Assembly: GCF_000682775.1 (NCBI RefSeq)
Contig: NZ_AWFI01000012.1
Span: 372,001-436,000 of the forward strand
DNA length: 64,000 bases
Source: Hyphomonas sp. L-53-1-40
GTDB taxonomy: Bacteria > Pseudomonadota > Alphaproteobacteria > Caulobacterales > Hyphomonadaceae
Direction: 5' to 3'
Shown here piece by piece: positions 1-8,669 of the stretch. The notes beneath the pieces were generated by a model that saw only the letters and a list, made by a program, of their open reading frames with translations, did not search any database and was not told where the DNA came from. A program made the translations under genes and the position numbers. How positions within the stretch are numbered: the stretch's first letter is position 1; each line of letters opens with the position of its first letter.

Positions 1-585
1 GGGATCTTCATCACCGAGAATTCGGGCAACGCCACCCAGTATGGCCTCGAATTCGATGGTCAGGCCCTGATCACCGACAATATCCGCCTGCTCGGCACCT
101 ATGCCTACACGCATTCGGAATATGATGACGAAGATGACAATGGAAACCCGCTGCAGTTCGCGGGCAACAGCTTCCGTATCAGCCCGGAGCACAGCTTCTC
201 CCTCGCAGCCGACATCACCATCCCGGCCGGCGAGCGTGGCGACTTCTCGATCGTGCCGAGCTATGTCTGGAAGGATCATCACTATTTCGAGGATGACAAT
301 GGCTATGACTATGCAGCCGACGGCAATGGCGGCTTTGTTCGCGTCCGTGAATCCTATCCGGACGGCAGATTCGTCGAAGAAGAGCAGGATGCTTACGGCA
401 TCGCCAACCTGCGCGTCGGCTTTGACAGCGCGGACGATGCCTGGGGCGTCTATGTCCTCGGCGAGAACATCTTCGATGAGGAATACCTGATCGATGTCGG
501 TAATACCGGTGGCGCGTTCGGCCTGCACACGATTATCCGTGGCAAGCCGCAAATGCTGAAAGCCGGTGCCTATATCAAGTTCTAG
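1..585 (+). CDS. TonB-dependent receptor, C-terminal part (5' end outside window)
   Basis: The reading frame is open from the first base and ends at a TAG. The 194 visible residues have the alternating beta-strand pattern of the outer-membrane barrel of TonB-dependent receptors, including strand-like segments such as GLEFDGQALITDNIRLLGTY and the typical late element YVLGENIFDEEYL. The protein ends in AGAYIKF, with a terminal Phe as usual for outer-membrane barrels. The plug domain and TonB box lie outside the window, so the substrate cannot be inferred from this part. It lies 61 bases upstream of a lipoprotein glycerophosphodiester phosphodiesterase in the same direction, so the two may be co-expressed. 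Confidence 0.88.
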   Translation, partial: GIFITENSGNATQYGLEFDGQALITDNIRLLGTYAYTHSEYDDEDDNGNPLQFAGNSFRISPEHSFSLAADITIPAGERGDFSIVPSYVWKDHHYFEDDNGYDYAADGNGGFVRVRESYPDGRFVEEEQDAYGIANLRVGFDSADDAWGVYVLGENIFDEEYLIDVGNTGGAFGLHTIIRGKPQMLKAGAYIKF

Positions 586-646
586 GCGATTGACCCACCG
601 GGGCGGACAGATGTTCGCCCCGGATTTCCCACACAGGAATCATTCC

Positions 647-1693
647 ATGAGAAAATACCTGATCCTTGCCAGCCTGTTTCTGGCCGCCTGCAACCAGGCG
701 GCAGAACCGACAGCGCCTGCCGAAGCCCCGGCGGAGACAGAAGTCGATGGCGCCGCAGAGGCTGAAGCCGTAGCTGCTTACAAGTCGCTCGACGGAAAAC
801 CACCAATCATTATTGCGCATCGCGGGGCCAGCGGCCTCTACCCTGAGCATACGCTGAAAGCCTACCAGGCCGCCATTGATCAGGGAGCGGACTTCATAGA
901 GCCGGACCTGGTGATGACGAAGGACGGCGTGCTTGTTGCCAATCATGATGGGTATCTGTCTGACACGACGAATGTCTCTGAGCATGCGGAGTTTGCCGAC
1001 CGCAAGACCGTTCGCAAGACACCGATGGGTGATCTTGATGACTGGTGGTCGGATGATTTCACACTGGCAGAGCTGAAAACACTGAAAGCCATCCAGCGCG
1101 TCGAAGGCCGCTCGCATGAGTATGACGGCCAGTATGACATCGCGACCTTTGACGAAATCATTGATCTGGTTCTCGAAAACGCCGAAGCAGGCCGCCCGGT
1201 CGGCCTGCACATCGAAGCCAAATGGCCCGCGAACTTCTCCGCTGCCGGGCTCGACATGGTCGACCCGATCTTGGACACGATCAGTGAACGCGGCTTGGTC
1301 GAAGCAGGCATTCCGATCTTCATACAATGCTTCGAGCCGACCTTCCTCGCCCAAGTCGCTGCCAAGAGTGACCTGCCTTTGGTCCAGAACCTGGTCGGTC
1401 CACCCTATGCCGCCCTACTGGGCCTCGACATGAAGCTGGAAGATATTCCTACAATGGGCGTGGGCGCTCACAAAGCGATGATTTTGACCCCGGAAGGCGG
1501 CACGACCGACTATGTCGCGCGTGCACATGAACTCGGTAAGATCGTGCACGTCTACACTGTCCGCGACGATGAACCCGCTGAGGGCTTTGACTCTGCGGAA
1601 CAGGAACTGAAAGTCCTTATCGAGGCGGGTGTCGACGGCATCTGGACTGACTACCCAGAGACCGCAATCAATATTCGCGACGGGGCCGACTAG
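647..1693 (+). CDS. glpQ: Glycerophosphodiester phosphodiesterase, lipoprotein (GlpQ type)
   Basis: Predicted to hydrolyse glycerophosphodiesters to glycerol-3-phosphate and an alcohol in the periplasm. The 348-residue protein starts with a lipoprotein signal (LFLAAC, Cys15) followed by an Ala/Glu/Pro-rich linker. The GDPD TIM-barrel domain runs from about residue 53 to the end. Family motifs are visible: HRG at 58-60, PEHT at 66-69, IEPDL at 84-88 and NHD at 99-101, giving the catalytic His58/His100 pair and the metal ligands Glu85/Asp87. The start at 647 is chosen over an in-frame ATG at 614 because it begins the signal peptide and follows an AGGAA ribosome site. A strong terminator lies just downstream. 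Confidence 0.92.
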   Translation: MRKYLILASLFLAACNQAAEPTAPAEAPAETEVDGAAEAEAVAAYKSLDGKPPIIIAHRGASGLYPEHTLKAYQAAIDQGADFIEPDLVMTKDGVLVANHDGYLSDTTNVSEHAEFADRKTVRKTPMGDLDDWWSDDFTLAELKTLKAIQRVEGRSHEYDGQYDIATFDEIIDLVLENAEAGRPVGLHIEAKWPANFSAAGLDMVDPILDTISERGLVEAGIPIFIQCFEPTFLAQVAAKSDLPLVQNLVGPPYAALLGLDMKLEDIPTMGVGAHKAMILTPEGGTTDYVARAHELGKIVHVYTVRDDEPAEGFDSAEQELKVLIEAGVDGIWTDYPETAINIRDGAD

Positions 1694-1740
1694 TCGCAAA
1701 AAATCAAGTACGGCAGAAGCCGTGCCTACTCCCTGACAAG

Positions 1741-1771
1741 ACTGGCGATCCAGAAGGGTCGCCAGTTTTTT
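1741..1771 (+). terminator. Rho-independent terminator of glpQ
   Basis: Perfect stem ACTGGCGA/TCGCCAGT (1741-1748 and 1759-1766), extendable by TCC/GGG with one wobble pair around an AGAA loop, followed directly by six T. It lies 47 bases after the glpQ stop. Confidence 0.9.
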
Positions 1772-1783
1772 CATGCGGACGAG

Positions 1784-1817
1784 AAAAAGGCCCCGCCAGC
1801 GAACAGCCGGCGGGGCC
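1784..1817 (-). terminator. Rho-independent terminator of the DUF3126 gene
   Basis: Perfect 9-bp stem GGCCCCGCC (1789-1797) / GGCGGGGCC (1809-1817) with AAAAA on its left, which reads as a U tract on the minus strand. It lies 24 bases past the stop of the leftward gene and faces the glpQ terminator. Confidence 0.88.
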
Positions 1818-1841
1818 TGATACGAAATCGTTGATCTGGCC

Positions 1842-2048
1842 TTAGCTGATGTCTTCCGACAGAACCGTCATCTGGAACTGGTAGGAAGTTTCACCCTCGT
1901 CCACATCCTTGTAAACGACGGCCAGAAATTCGGCGCCGAGATAGCATTCGACGGAATCATCGGTCTTGTCGCGGGCGACCAGGCGCAGGCCCGGATGCAG
2001 TTTTTCCTTGAGATAGGCTTCAAGGCGCAGCGTTTCTTCGCGCTCCAT
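1842..2048 (-). CDS. DUF3126 family protein
   Basis: A 68-residue acidic protein matching the alphaproteobacterial DUF3126 pattern: an N-terminal amphipathic helix (LRLEAYLKEKLHPGLRL), then VECYLGAEFLAVVYKDVDEG and a C-terminal SYQFQMTVL. The function of the family is unknown. It has no signal peptide or membrane segment, so it is probably cytoplasmic. The gene is monocistronic, with its own terminator downstream and 79 bases separating it from the next leftward gene upstream. Confidence 0.85.
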   Translation of the reverse strand: MEREETLRLEAYLKEKLHPGLRLVARDKTDDSVECYLGAEFLAVVYKDVDEGETSYQFQMTVLSEDIS

Positions 2049-2127
2049 AATCGGGCTCCTTCAGGTCTTTCGGTTCGCGGCGCAACGTAGAGGTTTTCGA
2101 TACGGTTGCAACCGCAATGCCTGTAAA

Positions 2128-3225
2128 TCAGCTGCGCTCTGCCTCCAGCGCGCAATGGGCCGAGAGGCTTTCCAGCACGCTCTCAAACCGGCTCGGAAGC
2201 AAGCGCTGAAGTTCCGGCTTGTCGATCTGGTTGCACTCCATCAGGGACAACACCATCGCGGTCTCATCCTGAATCGTTTCCATATTTTCCAGAGCTTCCC
2301 GACTCGCACCGGCCTGACGCAGGGCGATACCATTCTCGCGCGCAGCAATATGGCGAACCGTCAAATTCCAGGCGAGCGGAAGGATGTCGTCGATCCGCTT
2401 GGTATGGTCCAGCGCCGCAGGCCAATCCTCATCCAGAATGTGAATGAAACCGATATTCTCTTCAGTATAGGCAACGCCAACTTGTGTCGCGCCCCGCTCG
2501 GCCCGGATACGCGCGGCGGTGCGAAGCTCAGACAAGGCCTCCTGCAAGGCTTCTTCATAGAGGCGCCCTTCCGGCAGCTGGCGCTGGGCCGCCAAGGCCA
2601 CTAGAGTGGTGCCGACGCCGTGATGCGCCATCTGTTCCTGTTCCAGCGTGATGTCTTCAGGATCGGCCAGGATCAAATGCGCCGCCTCGCTGAAGGCCCG
2701 ATAGGCCAGCAACGCATCCCCACGCTTGCGCAGGCACTGGCCTTTCCAGAGCAGCAGCATCGGCTCATCCAGATCACGGGCACTCGCCTGGTTCACATAG
2801 TCCACAACGGTGGAGCAGCCGCCATTCCAGACAAGGGACGCATCATTGGCATCGCGGTATTCCAGCATGGCGAGTCCCGCTGCCCCGATCGCCTGATCGG
2901 ACAATTGCTCGGCATCCATGAGTTGCTGAAAGGCTGCGCGAACATCGCTCGACTCAACCTCGCCGCCCCAGTCGTTCAATGCAGCTTGCAGCAGCAGGTG
3001 CTCTTCATCCTTCAGCAGGCGAACTTCCCCATCATCGGCGCGCAGCACCATGCTGACCACTTGGGACGTCACATCATTCATCGTCTTCCCAAGCACATGG
3101 CTGCGCGCGATAGAGATGGCGCGGTCCTTGTAAGCCGCAATCTGGCGGGCAGATCCGGCCTGTTGGAGTTCGCGGGAAAGCTCGCCCTGACGACGGGCAG
3201 ACTCATTCTCTTCGCGGATAGCCAC
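2128..3225 (-). CDS. Coiled-coil / helical-repeat protein, C-terminal part of a frameshifted gene
   Basis: 365 residues from the GTG at 3225; the same frame stays open further upstream with coiled-coil-like sequence (RQRESTQAQLVAIREENE) running back to about 3267. The first 60 residues are charged and helical. The rest is alpha-helical and TPR-like (for example GDALLAYRAFSEAAHLI and WPAALDHTKRIDDILPLAWN). No enzyme motif is recognised. It looks like the soluble part of a protein whose N-terminus, with a membrane helix, is encoded in the -1 frame at 3078-3482. The switch falls at CCCC 3264-3267. The pair probably forms one membrane-anchored TPR-like protein, but separate translation from the GTG cannot be excluded. 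Last gene of the caspase-FGE cluster. Confidence 0.6.
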   Translation of the reverse strand: MAIREENESARRQGELSRELQQAGSARQIAAYKDRAISIARSHVLGKTMNDVTSQVVSMVLRADDGEVRLLKDEEHLLLQAALNDWGGEVESSDVRAAFQQLMDAEQLSDQAIGAAGLAMLEYRDANDASLVWNGGCSTVVDYVNQASARDLDEPMLLLWKGQCLRKRGDALLAYRAFSEAAHLILADPEDITLEQEQMAHHGVGTTLVALAAQRQLPEGRLYEEALQEALSELRTAARIRAERGATQVGVAYTEENIGFIHILDEDWPAALDHTKRIDDILPLAWNLTVRHIAARENGIALRQAGASREALENMETIQDETAMVLSLMECNQIDKPELQRLLPSRFESVLESLSAHCALEAERS

Positions 3226-3482
3226 CAGCTGCGCCTGCGTCGATTCCCGCTGGCGGCTGGCTTCCCCTCGTTGAGGCGCGCTTGATAGGCATATTCGGAT
3301 TTCAGCCCCTGTAGCGCCACATAGAAATAGATCACGCTGCCGACCGCGATCACCGCCGCCGTCACCAGCAGAACCGCCAGTGCCCGGATCAGGAAGCGAA
3401 AGGCTTTCTGCTCGCCTTGCAACTCACGAAGCAGGTCCAGTGACGTAACCGGGGTCTTGCCGATATCTGATTGCGGGCTCAT
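3078..3482 (-). CDS. Membrane-anchor N-terminal part of the frameshifted gene
   Basis: Starts at an ATG overlapping the previous gene's stop (ATGA at 3479-3482), so it is translationally coupled. The first about 72 residues are protein-like: a polar start (MSPQSDIGKTP), one strong transmembrane helix at about residues 30-56 (LAVLLVTAAVIAVGSVIYFY) and then a charged segment ending NEG. Beyond about 3267 the frame becomes Arg/Trp-rich (NRRRRSWW) and stops at 3078 inside the next frame, while the coiled coil continues in the other frame. One extra base at the GGGG run would fuse the two parts into a protein of roughly 450 residues. Either a real mutation or a consensus error is possible. Confidence 0.6.
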   Translation of the reverse strand: MSPQSDIGKTPVTSLDLLRELQGEQKAFRFLIRALAVLLVTAAVIAVGSVIYFYVALQGLKSEYAYQARLNEGKPAASGNRRRRSWWLSAKRMSLPVVRASFPANSNRPDLPARLRLTRTAPSLSRAAMCLGRR

Positions 3483-3886
3483 GCCGGGCTCCTGTGAGCG
3501 AGAATGGGCGTGTCGGCTCCGTCCCAGACAGTTGGTCCGAATACGGGCTCCAACAGCAGACGAAGGCCGGTGTCCGCATCGTCTTCCCGAATGAACGCCT
3601 CGGCGATCAGGAGTTTGATCCGCATCTGCCGTTTGCGCCACATGCGCAGCGCCGCGCCAATGGCGGTCGCCACGAAAAAATTGGACGCGCCAATCATGCG
3701 TTCCGGATTCTCCGCAAACAAATCCTCTCCGAATGGCAGGGGATAATGCCCGAGCAGAGTGGAGATGAAGACACTGAAAGATACGAGTGCCATGAACATC
3801 GCCCCGAGCAAGAGATAGCGGTTGAGCCGCGCCTCTGCCTTCAATTCAGCCCGGTGGTGGCTGATCAGGGGGCTGATCGTCTTCAT
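3479..3886 (-). CDS. Small two-helix membrane protein of the caspase-FGE cluster
   Basis: 135 residues with two hydrophobic segments at about residues 24-45 (LLLGAMFMALVSFSVFISTLL) and 66-82 (ASNFFVATAIGAAL), followed by a basic patch (RMWRKRQMRIK) and a soluble helical tail that suits a cytoplasmic C-terminus. No family is recognised. It begins 3 bases after the caspase-FGE stop and overlaps the next gene by 4 bases, so the three genes form a tight operon. A role with the caspase-like protein is inferred only from this arrangement. Confidence 0.75.
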   Translation of the reverse strand: MKTISPLISHHRAELKAEARLNRYLLLGAMFMALVSFSVFISTLLGHYPLPFGEDLFAENPERMIGASNFFVATAIGAALRMWRKRQMRIKLLIAEAFIREDDADTGLRLLLEPVFGPTVWDGADTPILAHRSPA

Positions 3887-3889
3887 CCG

Positions 3890-5620
3890 CTAGTCCCTGT
3901 CCCTCGCCACACGGAATCCGATCCCGTCATCGCGCCCGGTGTCTGGAAACCCGTCACGAAACGCCGAGCGCACATAGGACGGCACCTTTTCCCAACTGCC
4001 GCCCCGTACCGCTCGGGTCCGGCATCCCGGCTCGTCATAAATGGTCGCCGTGCCGAACCGCCCCAGATAAGACCGCACGCTGCAATCGGCGATCCATTCG
4101 GCGACATTGCCATGCATTTCGTGCAGGCCGAAAGCATTCGGGGGATAATAGCCGGCAGGCATCGGACGGCGTGGCCATGTGCCTTTGGGGCTGCCATTAT
4201 AGACCCGTGATGCGTTGAAATTTGCTTGTGAGTCGCTGAGCGTCTCGCCGGTATGGAAAGGCGTGGTTGTGCCCGCCCGCGCCGCATATTCCCACTCGGC
4301 CTCGCTCAACAGGCGATAAGGCTCGCCCTCCACGCGAGTGTTCAACCAGTCGATATATGCCGTTGCCTCGCCCCAGGTAATGTTGATCACCGGAAGGCCC
4401 GATTGCTGCCATTGATCACTGCGTGTCGCATCGCTCGCTTCATTGCCAACACAGCCTCCGGCTGCGATGCATGTATTGATCTGTCCCCAGGTGATTTCGG
4501 TGGCGGAAGCGGCAAAAGGTTCAATCGTGGCGCGCCATTGCGGGCCTTCATTATCCTTGCGCTCTTTCTCTCCGTCAGGCGAGCCCATCAGGAATTCGCC
4601 GCCTGGAATGGCTACCATTTCCGGACAATCGGAGCAGTCCCGGAACTTGCGCTCGGAAATGTCCCCGCCCACTGTGGCAGCATTGAAAGCCGCTGCGCGA
4701 AGCAGGCTGGAAACTTCCGTGAAGGCGGGCTTTGAAGCGCCGCCGCCTGTCTCTGCCGTGGCACCGCCTGCGCTACGCGCAGAAGAGTTACGCGCGCCAT
4801 GTGGTGGCAGGCGGGGCGAGGTGCTGACCGGCGCTGGCTGGGGTGCTGGGCCGCCAAAGCATCCCGCAAAGCAGAAATCAGCGCCCGTGAGACCGGAATT
4901 GTAGAAAGGAGTCTGCAGGCCGTTGGTGGACTGGTTCACGCGATCCGCAACGCGTTTGAAAACCTGTTCAGCGATTAGATTCTGCTGACCAATCGTCTCG
5001 GCCAGCGCCAGGGCAAAGGTCGAATTTCCGCCCTCGCCATCATAGGCGACATAGCCGGGCGCCGTGGAATAGGAAATGAGCAGGCCGCGCGCAGGCTTCA
5101 CCTCGGCCAGTCCGCCGGCAGCGCTGCGCGTTGCGCTGGGCAACGGATTGTCGCGACAGGCATCGAGAATGACAAAATTCACCGCATTGCCGGCGTGTTC
5201 GACGTAGCGCAACGCATCGCCGAGACGTGGCGCCTGTCGCCATACATCCTGCTCTGAACGGGCATTGGCGTCCACCGGGACGAGATAGTTCAGCCCCTGC
5301 GACTGCACGCCATGCCCGGCATAATAGATCAGGCCGACGGAGGCCGGTCCGCCAGCTTTGAGCCGCGCGCCATGACTGGCAAAGGCCTGCTCCATTTCTT
5401 CTTCAGTGCCATCCAGCACCAGATCGACGGAAAAGCCGACCTTGCCGAGCGTGTCCGCCATGAGCCGGGCGTCTCTTGCCGGATTGGCGAGCTGCCACCC
5501 GGTCTGCTGGTAGCCTGAATTCCCTATGATCAGGGCGTATCGAGGGGGATCGCCGCTTTCGGCCAAGGCAAATGGGCCCAGTATCAGGCATAGGAAAGCT
5601 GTCAGTACGGTCCGAAGCAT
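3890..5620 (-). CDS. Exported caspase-like peptidase (C14) fused to a formylglycine-generating-enzyme (SUMF1/FGE) domain
   Basis: 576 residues. A signal peptide ([15 protein letters not shown], cleavage near 20) is followed by a p20-like caspase domain (about 27-250) with strand [11 protein letters not shown], the catalytic His in YYAGHGVQ (His103) and the catalytic Cys in ILDACRDNP (Cys155). A Pro/Ser/Ala-rich linker (about 257-300) leads to an FGE/SUMF1 C-type-lectin-like domain from about 333, with [29 protein letters not shown] and the closing GIGFRVARD. Both catalytic residues of the dyad are present. In bacterial caspase homologues such domains often bind ligands rather than make formylglycine; that is inference here. 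Export makes a periplasmic role likely. Operon with two membrane proteins downstream; the coiled-coil and OmpA-like genes lie 115 bases upstream. Confidence 0.85.
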   Translation of the reverse strand: MLRTVLTAFLCLILGPFALAESGDPPRYALIIGNSGYQQTGWQLANPARDARLMADTLGKVGFSVDLVLDGTEEEMEQAFASHGARLKAGGPASVGLIYYAGHGVQSQGLNYLVPVDANARSEQDVWRQAPRLGDALRYVEHAGNAVNFVILDACRDNPLPSATRSAAGGLAEVKPARGLLISYSTAPGYVAYDGEGGNSTFALALAETIGQQNLIAEQVFKRVADRVNQSTNGLQTPFYNSGLTGADFCFAGCFGGPAPQPAPVSTSPRLPPHGARNSSARSAGGATAETGGGASKPAFTEVSSLLRAAAFNAATVGGDISERKFRDCSDCPEMVAIPGGEFLMGSPDGEKERKDNEGPQWRATIEPFAASATEITWGQINTCIAAGGCVGNEASDATRSDQWQQSGLPVINITWGEATAYIDWLNTRVEGEPYRLLSEAEWEYAARAGTTTPFHTGETLSDSQANFNASRVYNGSPKGTWPRRPMPAGYYPPNAFGLHEMHGNVAEWIADCSVRSYLGRFGTATIYDEPGCRTRAVRGGSWEKVPSYVRSAFRDGFPDTGRDDGIGFRVARDRD

Positions 5621-5735
5621 TGCGGGCGTCCCCTTCCGCTGGTCGCTACATCGTCCCCCGAGCGCGCAGTGTTAACTAACCCCAATTCCCGGTTTGAGAA
5701 AAGGGGTCAGCTGGACCGATTTGCCAAAAGCCGGA

Positions 5736-7493
5736 TCAGGCCTTGCCGGGACGTTGGGCAGCTTCCGGCTGTACCGCCAGCAATTTTGCCTGTCCGACCC
5801 AGTCATCGCGCTGGATACGGCCCTTGAAATGCTCGAGCTTGTCATCGACCCACTTGATCTCGTCCGGACCCCATTCGGCAATCTGCCAGAAATAGAACAC
5901 GCCGATTTCATTGAGCAATTCGGCCAGCATCGGGCCAATCCCGTTGACGCGCTCAAGATCGTCATCCTGACCGAAAGCGGCGCTGACCAGCAAGTTCGCC
6001 TTGTCATCCGGCCGACGGGCCGCCGCGATGGGATCGACGCCTCGGCGAACCTCAACTGTGCGGACGGTTTCGGCTGCAGCCGGAGGAGGAGGGGGTGGAG
6101 GCGGCGGTGGTGGCGCAGCCGGAGGCGTTTCGGCTTTTGGCGTGAAATGCGCCTGAGACAGCGGCACGCGCTGGCTATAGTCGATTTCGGTGCGGGAATA
6201 GGCCGTTTCCTGCAGGGTGCGCACCATATGGTGCATCGCCGCCATGCCATATTCGATAGAGGTCAACCGATCCTCGACGGCGCCCATATTCAAGCGGGCT
6301 TCCATCTTGCGCAGCGAATTGGTGACGCTGGACAGGTCAGGATCCTGCAAGTTGAGGACAGATTCCTGAAGCGCAGCGAGACGACGTTCCAGCGGCGCAA
6401 CATCGGGAAGCGACTGCATGTCGATGCGGAGCGCTGCCATCGACGATTCGAAGTTGGCGAGACGCGCCTGGATTGGCGTCAGGTCTACGGGCGTACGGTC
6501 CATCACCGACACATGGGCTTCGAGCGCCGCCAGTTTCGAATGAAGCGCTGCGGTGCCTCCCTCAAGATCGGCAAGTTTGTTATGGGTGATCCGCACATGG
6601 TCAGGTGCGCTCTTCATATCACGCTCGATCTGGCGAAGCGTTTCAGTAACCGGACCCAGGTCAACTTCGGTCTGGGACAGTTCACCAATGGCCGTTTCAA
6701 GACGGGCCAACCGGTCACGCAGGCTGTCGACATCCGGCACGCGCAGCGACGCGAGCGACGACGACAAGGTCTGCAGACGGATGGTCATGCTTTCATTGTC
6801 TGCCTTGCGCTGGGCATCCAGCCCTTCCGCAAATTCGGCGAGGCGCGCCTCCATCTGGCCAAAATCACTGCGAATCGGCTCAAGATCCGTCATCGGCACG
6901 TCGAGATTTTCGAGTGCCAGTTCAAGCCGGGCAAGGCCGCTATGGATCGGTCCCAGATCAACTTCCGGCACTTCAGGAAATGCCGGCATTTCCTGTGGCT
7001 CTGAATTGACCAGAACGTTCACATTGTCCTCGATCCTCGACAGGCGTGCCTCCAGGCTTTCAAGGTCAGTGTTCTTCAACTGCCCCACGGCCATGTCGAG
7101 ATCCGCCAGCCGCGAAATGACGGGGTCAAAGCTGGACCCACTATCGGTGAGCCGGGTCTCAATAGATTCAAGGCGGGAATTGATCGGAGATACGTCAGGG
7201 ATGGGCAAAGCCGTCAGACGGTCGCCGAGACTGTGAATATTGGCGTGGAACTCATCTCGTGTGACGGGCGCGGGCAAACTCGAAAGCCGCTCCTCGATAG
7301 CCGCAAAATGCGCGAGCAGGTCATCGCGGGTCACACCAGACCGCATTTCCGAAAGCGCACTGGTCTCCATCAGCTCTTCATAGCTCTCGGTGACATCCTC
7401 ATAACGATTGCGCATCCACCAATAGGCCAGCATTGCGCCCGCCAATGCGGCGAACAACATGAGCAGCAAGATCTGGATGAGAAGAAACCACAT
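5736..7493 (-). CDS. Membrane-anchored repeat/coiled-coil protein with C-terminal helix-hairpin-helix domain
   Basis: 585 residues. One N-terminal transmembrane helix (about 3-26). Residues about 95-410 carry around ten degenerate copies of a (V)DLxPIxxRLxxLExxLxxL unit, predicted as elongated helical or coiled-coil structure. A Pro run follows (11 consecutive Pro, about 461-471). The C-terminus (about 512-572) has a helix-hairpin-helix-like domain with DDLERVNGIGPMLAELLNEI, then FYFWQIAEW and GRIQRDDWVGQAK, the pattern seen in C-terminal extensions of some alphaproteobacterial L21 proteins. Function unknown; an anchored spacer presenting a DNA- or protein-binding tip is plausible. It lies 30 bases after the OmpA-like gene, probably in the same transcript. 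Confidence 0.75.
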   Translation of the reverse strand: MWFLLIQILLLMLFAALAGAMLAYWWMRNRYEDVTESYEELMETSALSEMRSGVTRDDLLAHFAAIEERLSSLPAPVTRDEFHANIHSLGDRLTALPIPDVSPINSRLESIETRLTDSGSSFDPVISRLADLDMAVGQLKNTDLESLEARLSRIEDNVNVLVNSEPQEMPAFPEVPEVDLGPIHSGLARLELALENLDVPMTDLEPIRSDFGQMEARLAEFAEGLDAQRKADNESMTIRLQTLSSSLASLRVPDVDSLRDRLARLETAIGELSQTEVDLGPVTETLRQIERDMKSAPDHVRITHNKLADLEGGTAALHSKLAALEAHVSVMDRTPVDLTPIQARLANFESSMAALRIDMQSLPDVAPLERRLAALQESVLNLQDPDLSSVTNSLRKMEARLNMGAVEDRLTSIEYGMAAMHHMVRTLQETAYSRTEIDYSQRVPLSQAHFTPKAETPPAAPPPPPPPPPPPAAAETVRTVEVRRGVDPIAAARRPDDKANLLVSAAFGQDDDLERVNGIGPMLAELLNEIGVFYFWQIAEWGPDEIKWVDDKLEHFKGRIQRDDWVGQAKLLAVQPEAAQRPGKA

Positions 7494-7523
7494 GATGTTT
7501 ACTTTCGACGTATCAGGAGGAAA

Positions 7524-8669
7524 TCATTCGGAAACACGGATCACCCGTATCTCTATTCGGCGGTTCAGGGCGCGACCCTGAGCGGTCGTGTTCGGCGCAA
7601 CGGGGCTGGCATCGCCATAGCCGGTTGCGACCAGCCGGTTCGGCGGTACTCCCCGCGCGATCAGCGCGTTGCGGACAGCCTCGGCACGCGCCTGGCTCAA
7701 CTGGCGGTTGGTTTCAGGTAGACCTGTGCTGTCAGTGTAGCCTGCAATACGCAGCGAACCGGGACATGCTCGAACGGCTTCGGCCACATCATCCAGCAAA
7801 CTGGCACTTCCCGCTCCGATCACTGCGCTGGAGGACTGGAACTCTATCCGCGCATCACCCAACAGGTCGGACAGCGAGGACTCGCAGGAATCCACGGCCT
7901 CCCGTGAAATGATATCGACCGCCCCGACTTCGCCCATGGGGACAGGCGCCAGCGCGATATCACGGACAGTCGCCGCATCCGCGGCTGGCAGTTCACAGCT
8001 GAGCGAGAAGCGGTTTGTGTTGAAGCCCGACACACCGCGATCACAACGCGAAACCGTGTCCACGCCGCGCAGGGCGATTTCGAGGAAGCCGTCCGGTGAC
8101 GGGTCATTAGTGATAGACAAGCTGTCCTGAACTGACACGATACGTGGTGGATTGATTTCCGTACGGGCCGCCGCAACCACCTGTTCCCGCACCGTATTGT
8201 TTGGCATGTCGCCATCCAGCGTCAGCACACCATTCGCGACCCGGAACGACCAGTTGATGCTGCTGGCGGAGGCTGTCTCTCCCAAACCACTCCAGTCGAA
8301 TCCGTCGCGCACCCGTGTGACGGGCCGTGCCTTGCCAAGCAGGGTCGAGGCGCGCGCTTCGCGCACAGCGGCGAGGGCTCCTTCGGCGGCCTGCCGGCTG
8401 GGCGGGCGGCCTTCCAATGTCACCCATTGGCCTGACACGCGCGGCCGGGCCCAAGCCGCATCGATATCAGCAAGTGCCTGAGCAGCAGCGCGTTCGGTTG
8501 AAAGCTGAATGACACCGAACGCAAATGGCCATAGCGCGAACGCCATAAGCAAACCCAACGCGATGATTGGCGCACCACCATACGGGACAAATGGCAGCCG
8601 GTCGCTCTGTGCCCGACGCACCTTGCGCGTACGCAGAAGCCGGCCTTCGGTGCTGGTACTGTCACTCAA
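7524..8669 (-). CDS. OmpA-family protein with N-terminal membrane anchor
   Basis: 381 residues. A basic N-terminus is followed by a transmembrane segment (about 33-52, IIALGLLMAFALWPFAFGVI). The periplasmic middle contains BON-like repeats, for example GQWVTLEGRPPSRQAAEGAL and NGVLTLDGDMPNNTVREQVV. An OmpA-like peptidoglycan-binding domain occupies about 270-380, with IEFQSSSAVIG, LRIAGYTDSTG, LSQARAEAVRNALIARGV and the closing NRRIEIRV. It probably tethers the inner membrane to peptidoglycan. First gene of the leftward group that runs through the coiled-coil protein toward the caspase-FGE genes. Confidence 0.85.
   Translation of the reverse strand: MSDSTSTEGRLLRTRKVRRAQSDRLPFVPYGGAPIIALGLLMAFALWPFAFGVIQLSTERAAAQALADIDAAWARPRVSGQWVTLEGRPPSRQAAEGALAAVREARASTLLGKARPVTRVRDGFDWSGLGETASASSINWSFRVANGVLTLDGDMPNNTVREQVVAAARTEINPPRIVSVQDSLSITNDPSPDGFLEIALRGVDTVSRCDRGVSGFNTNRFSLSCELPAADAATVRDIALAPVPMGEVGAVDIISREAVDSCESSLSDLLGDARIEFQSSSAVIGAGSASLLDDVAEAVRACPGSLRIAGYTDSTGLPETNRQLSQARAEAVRNALIARGVPPNRLVATGYGDASPVAPNTTAQGRALNRRIEIRVIRVSE

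Noticed and set aside
5694-7004. A 436-codon rightward reading frame opposite the repeat/coiled-coil gene
   Set aside because: It lies wholly antisense to a gene with a clear membrane helix, repeats and domain, and its Arg/His-rich product has no recognisable motif. GC-rich codon bias creates such frames.
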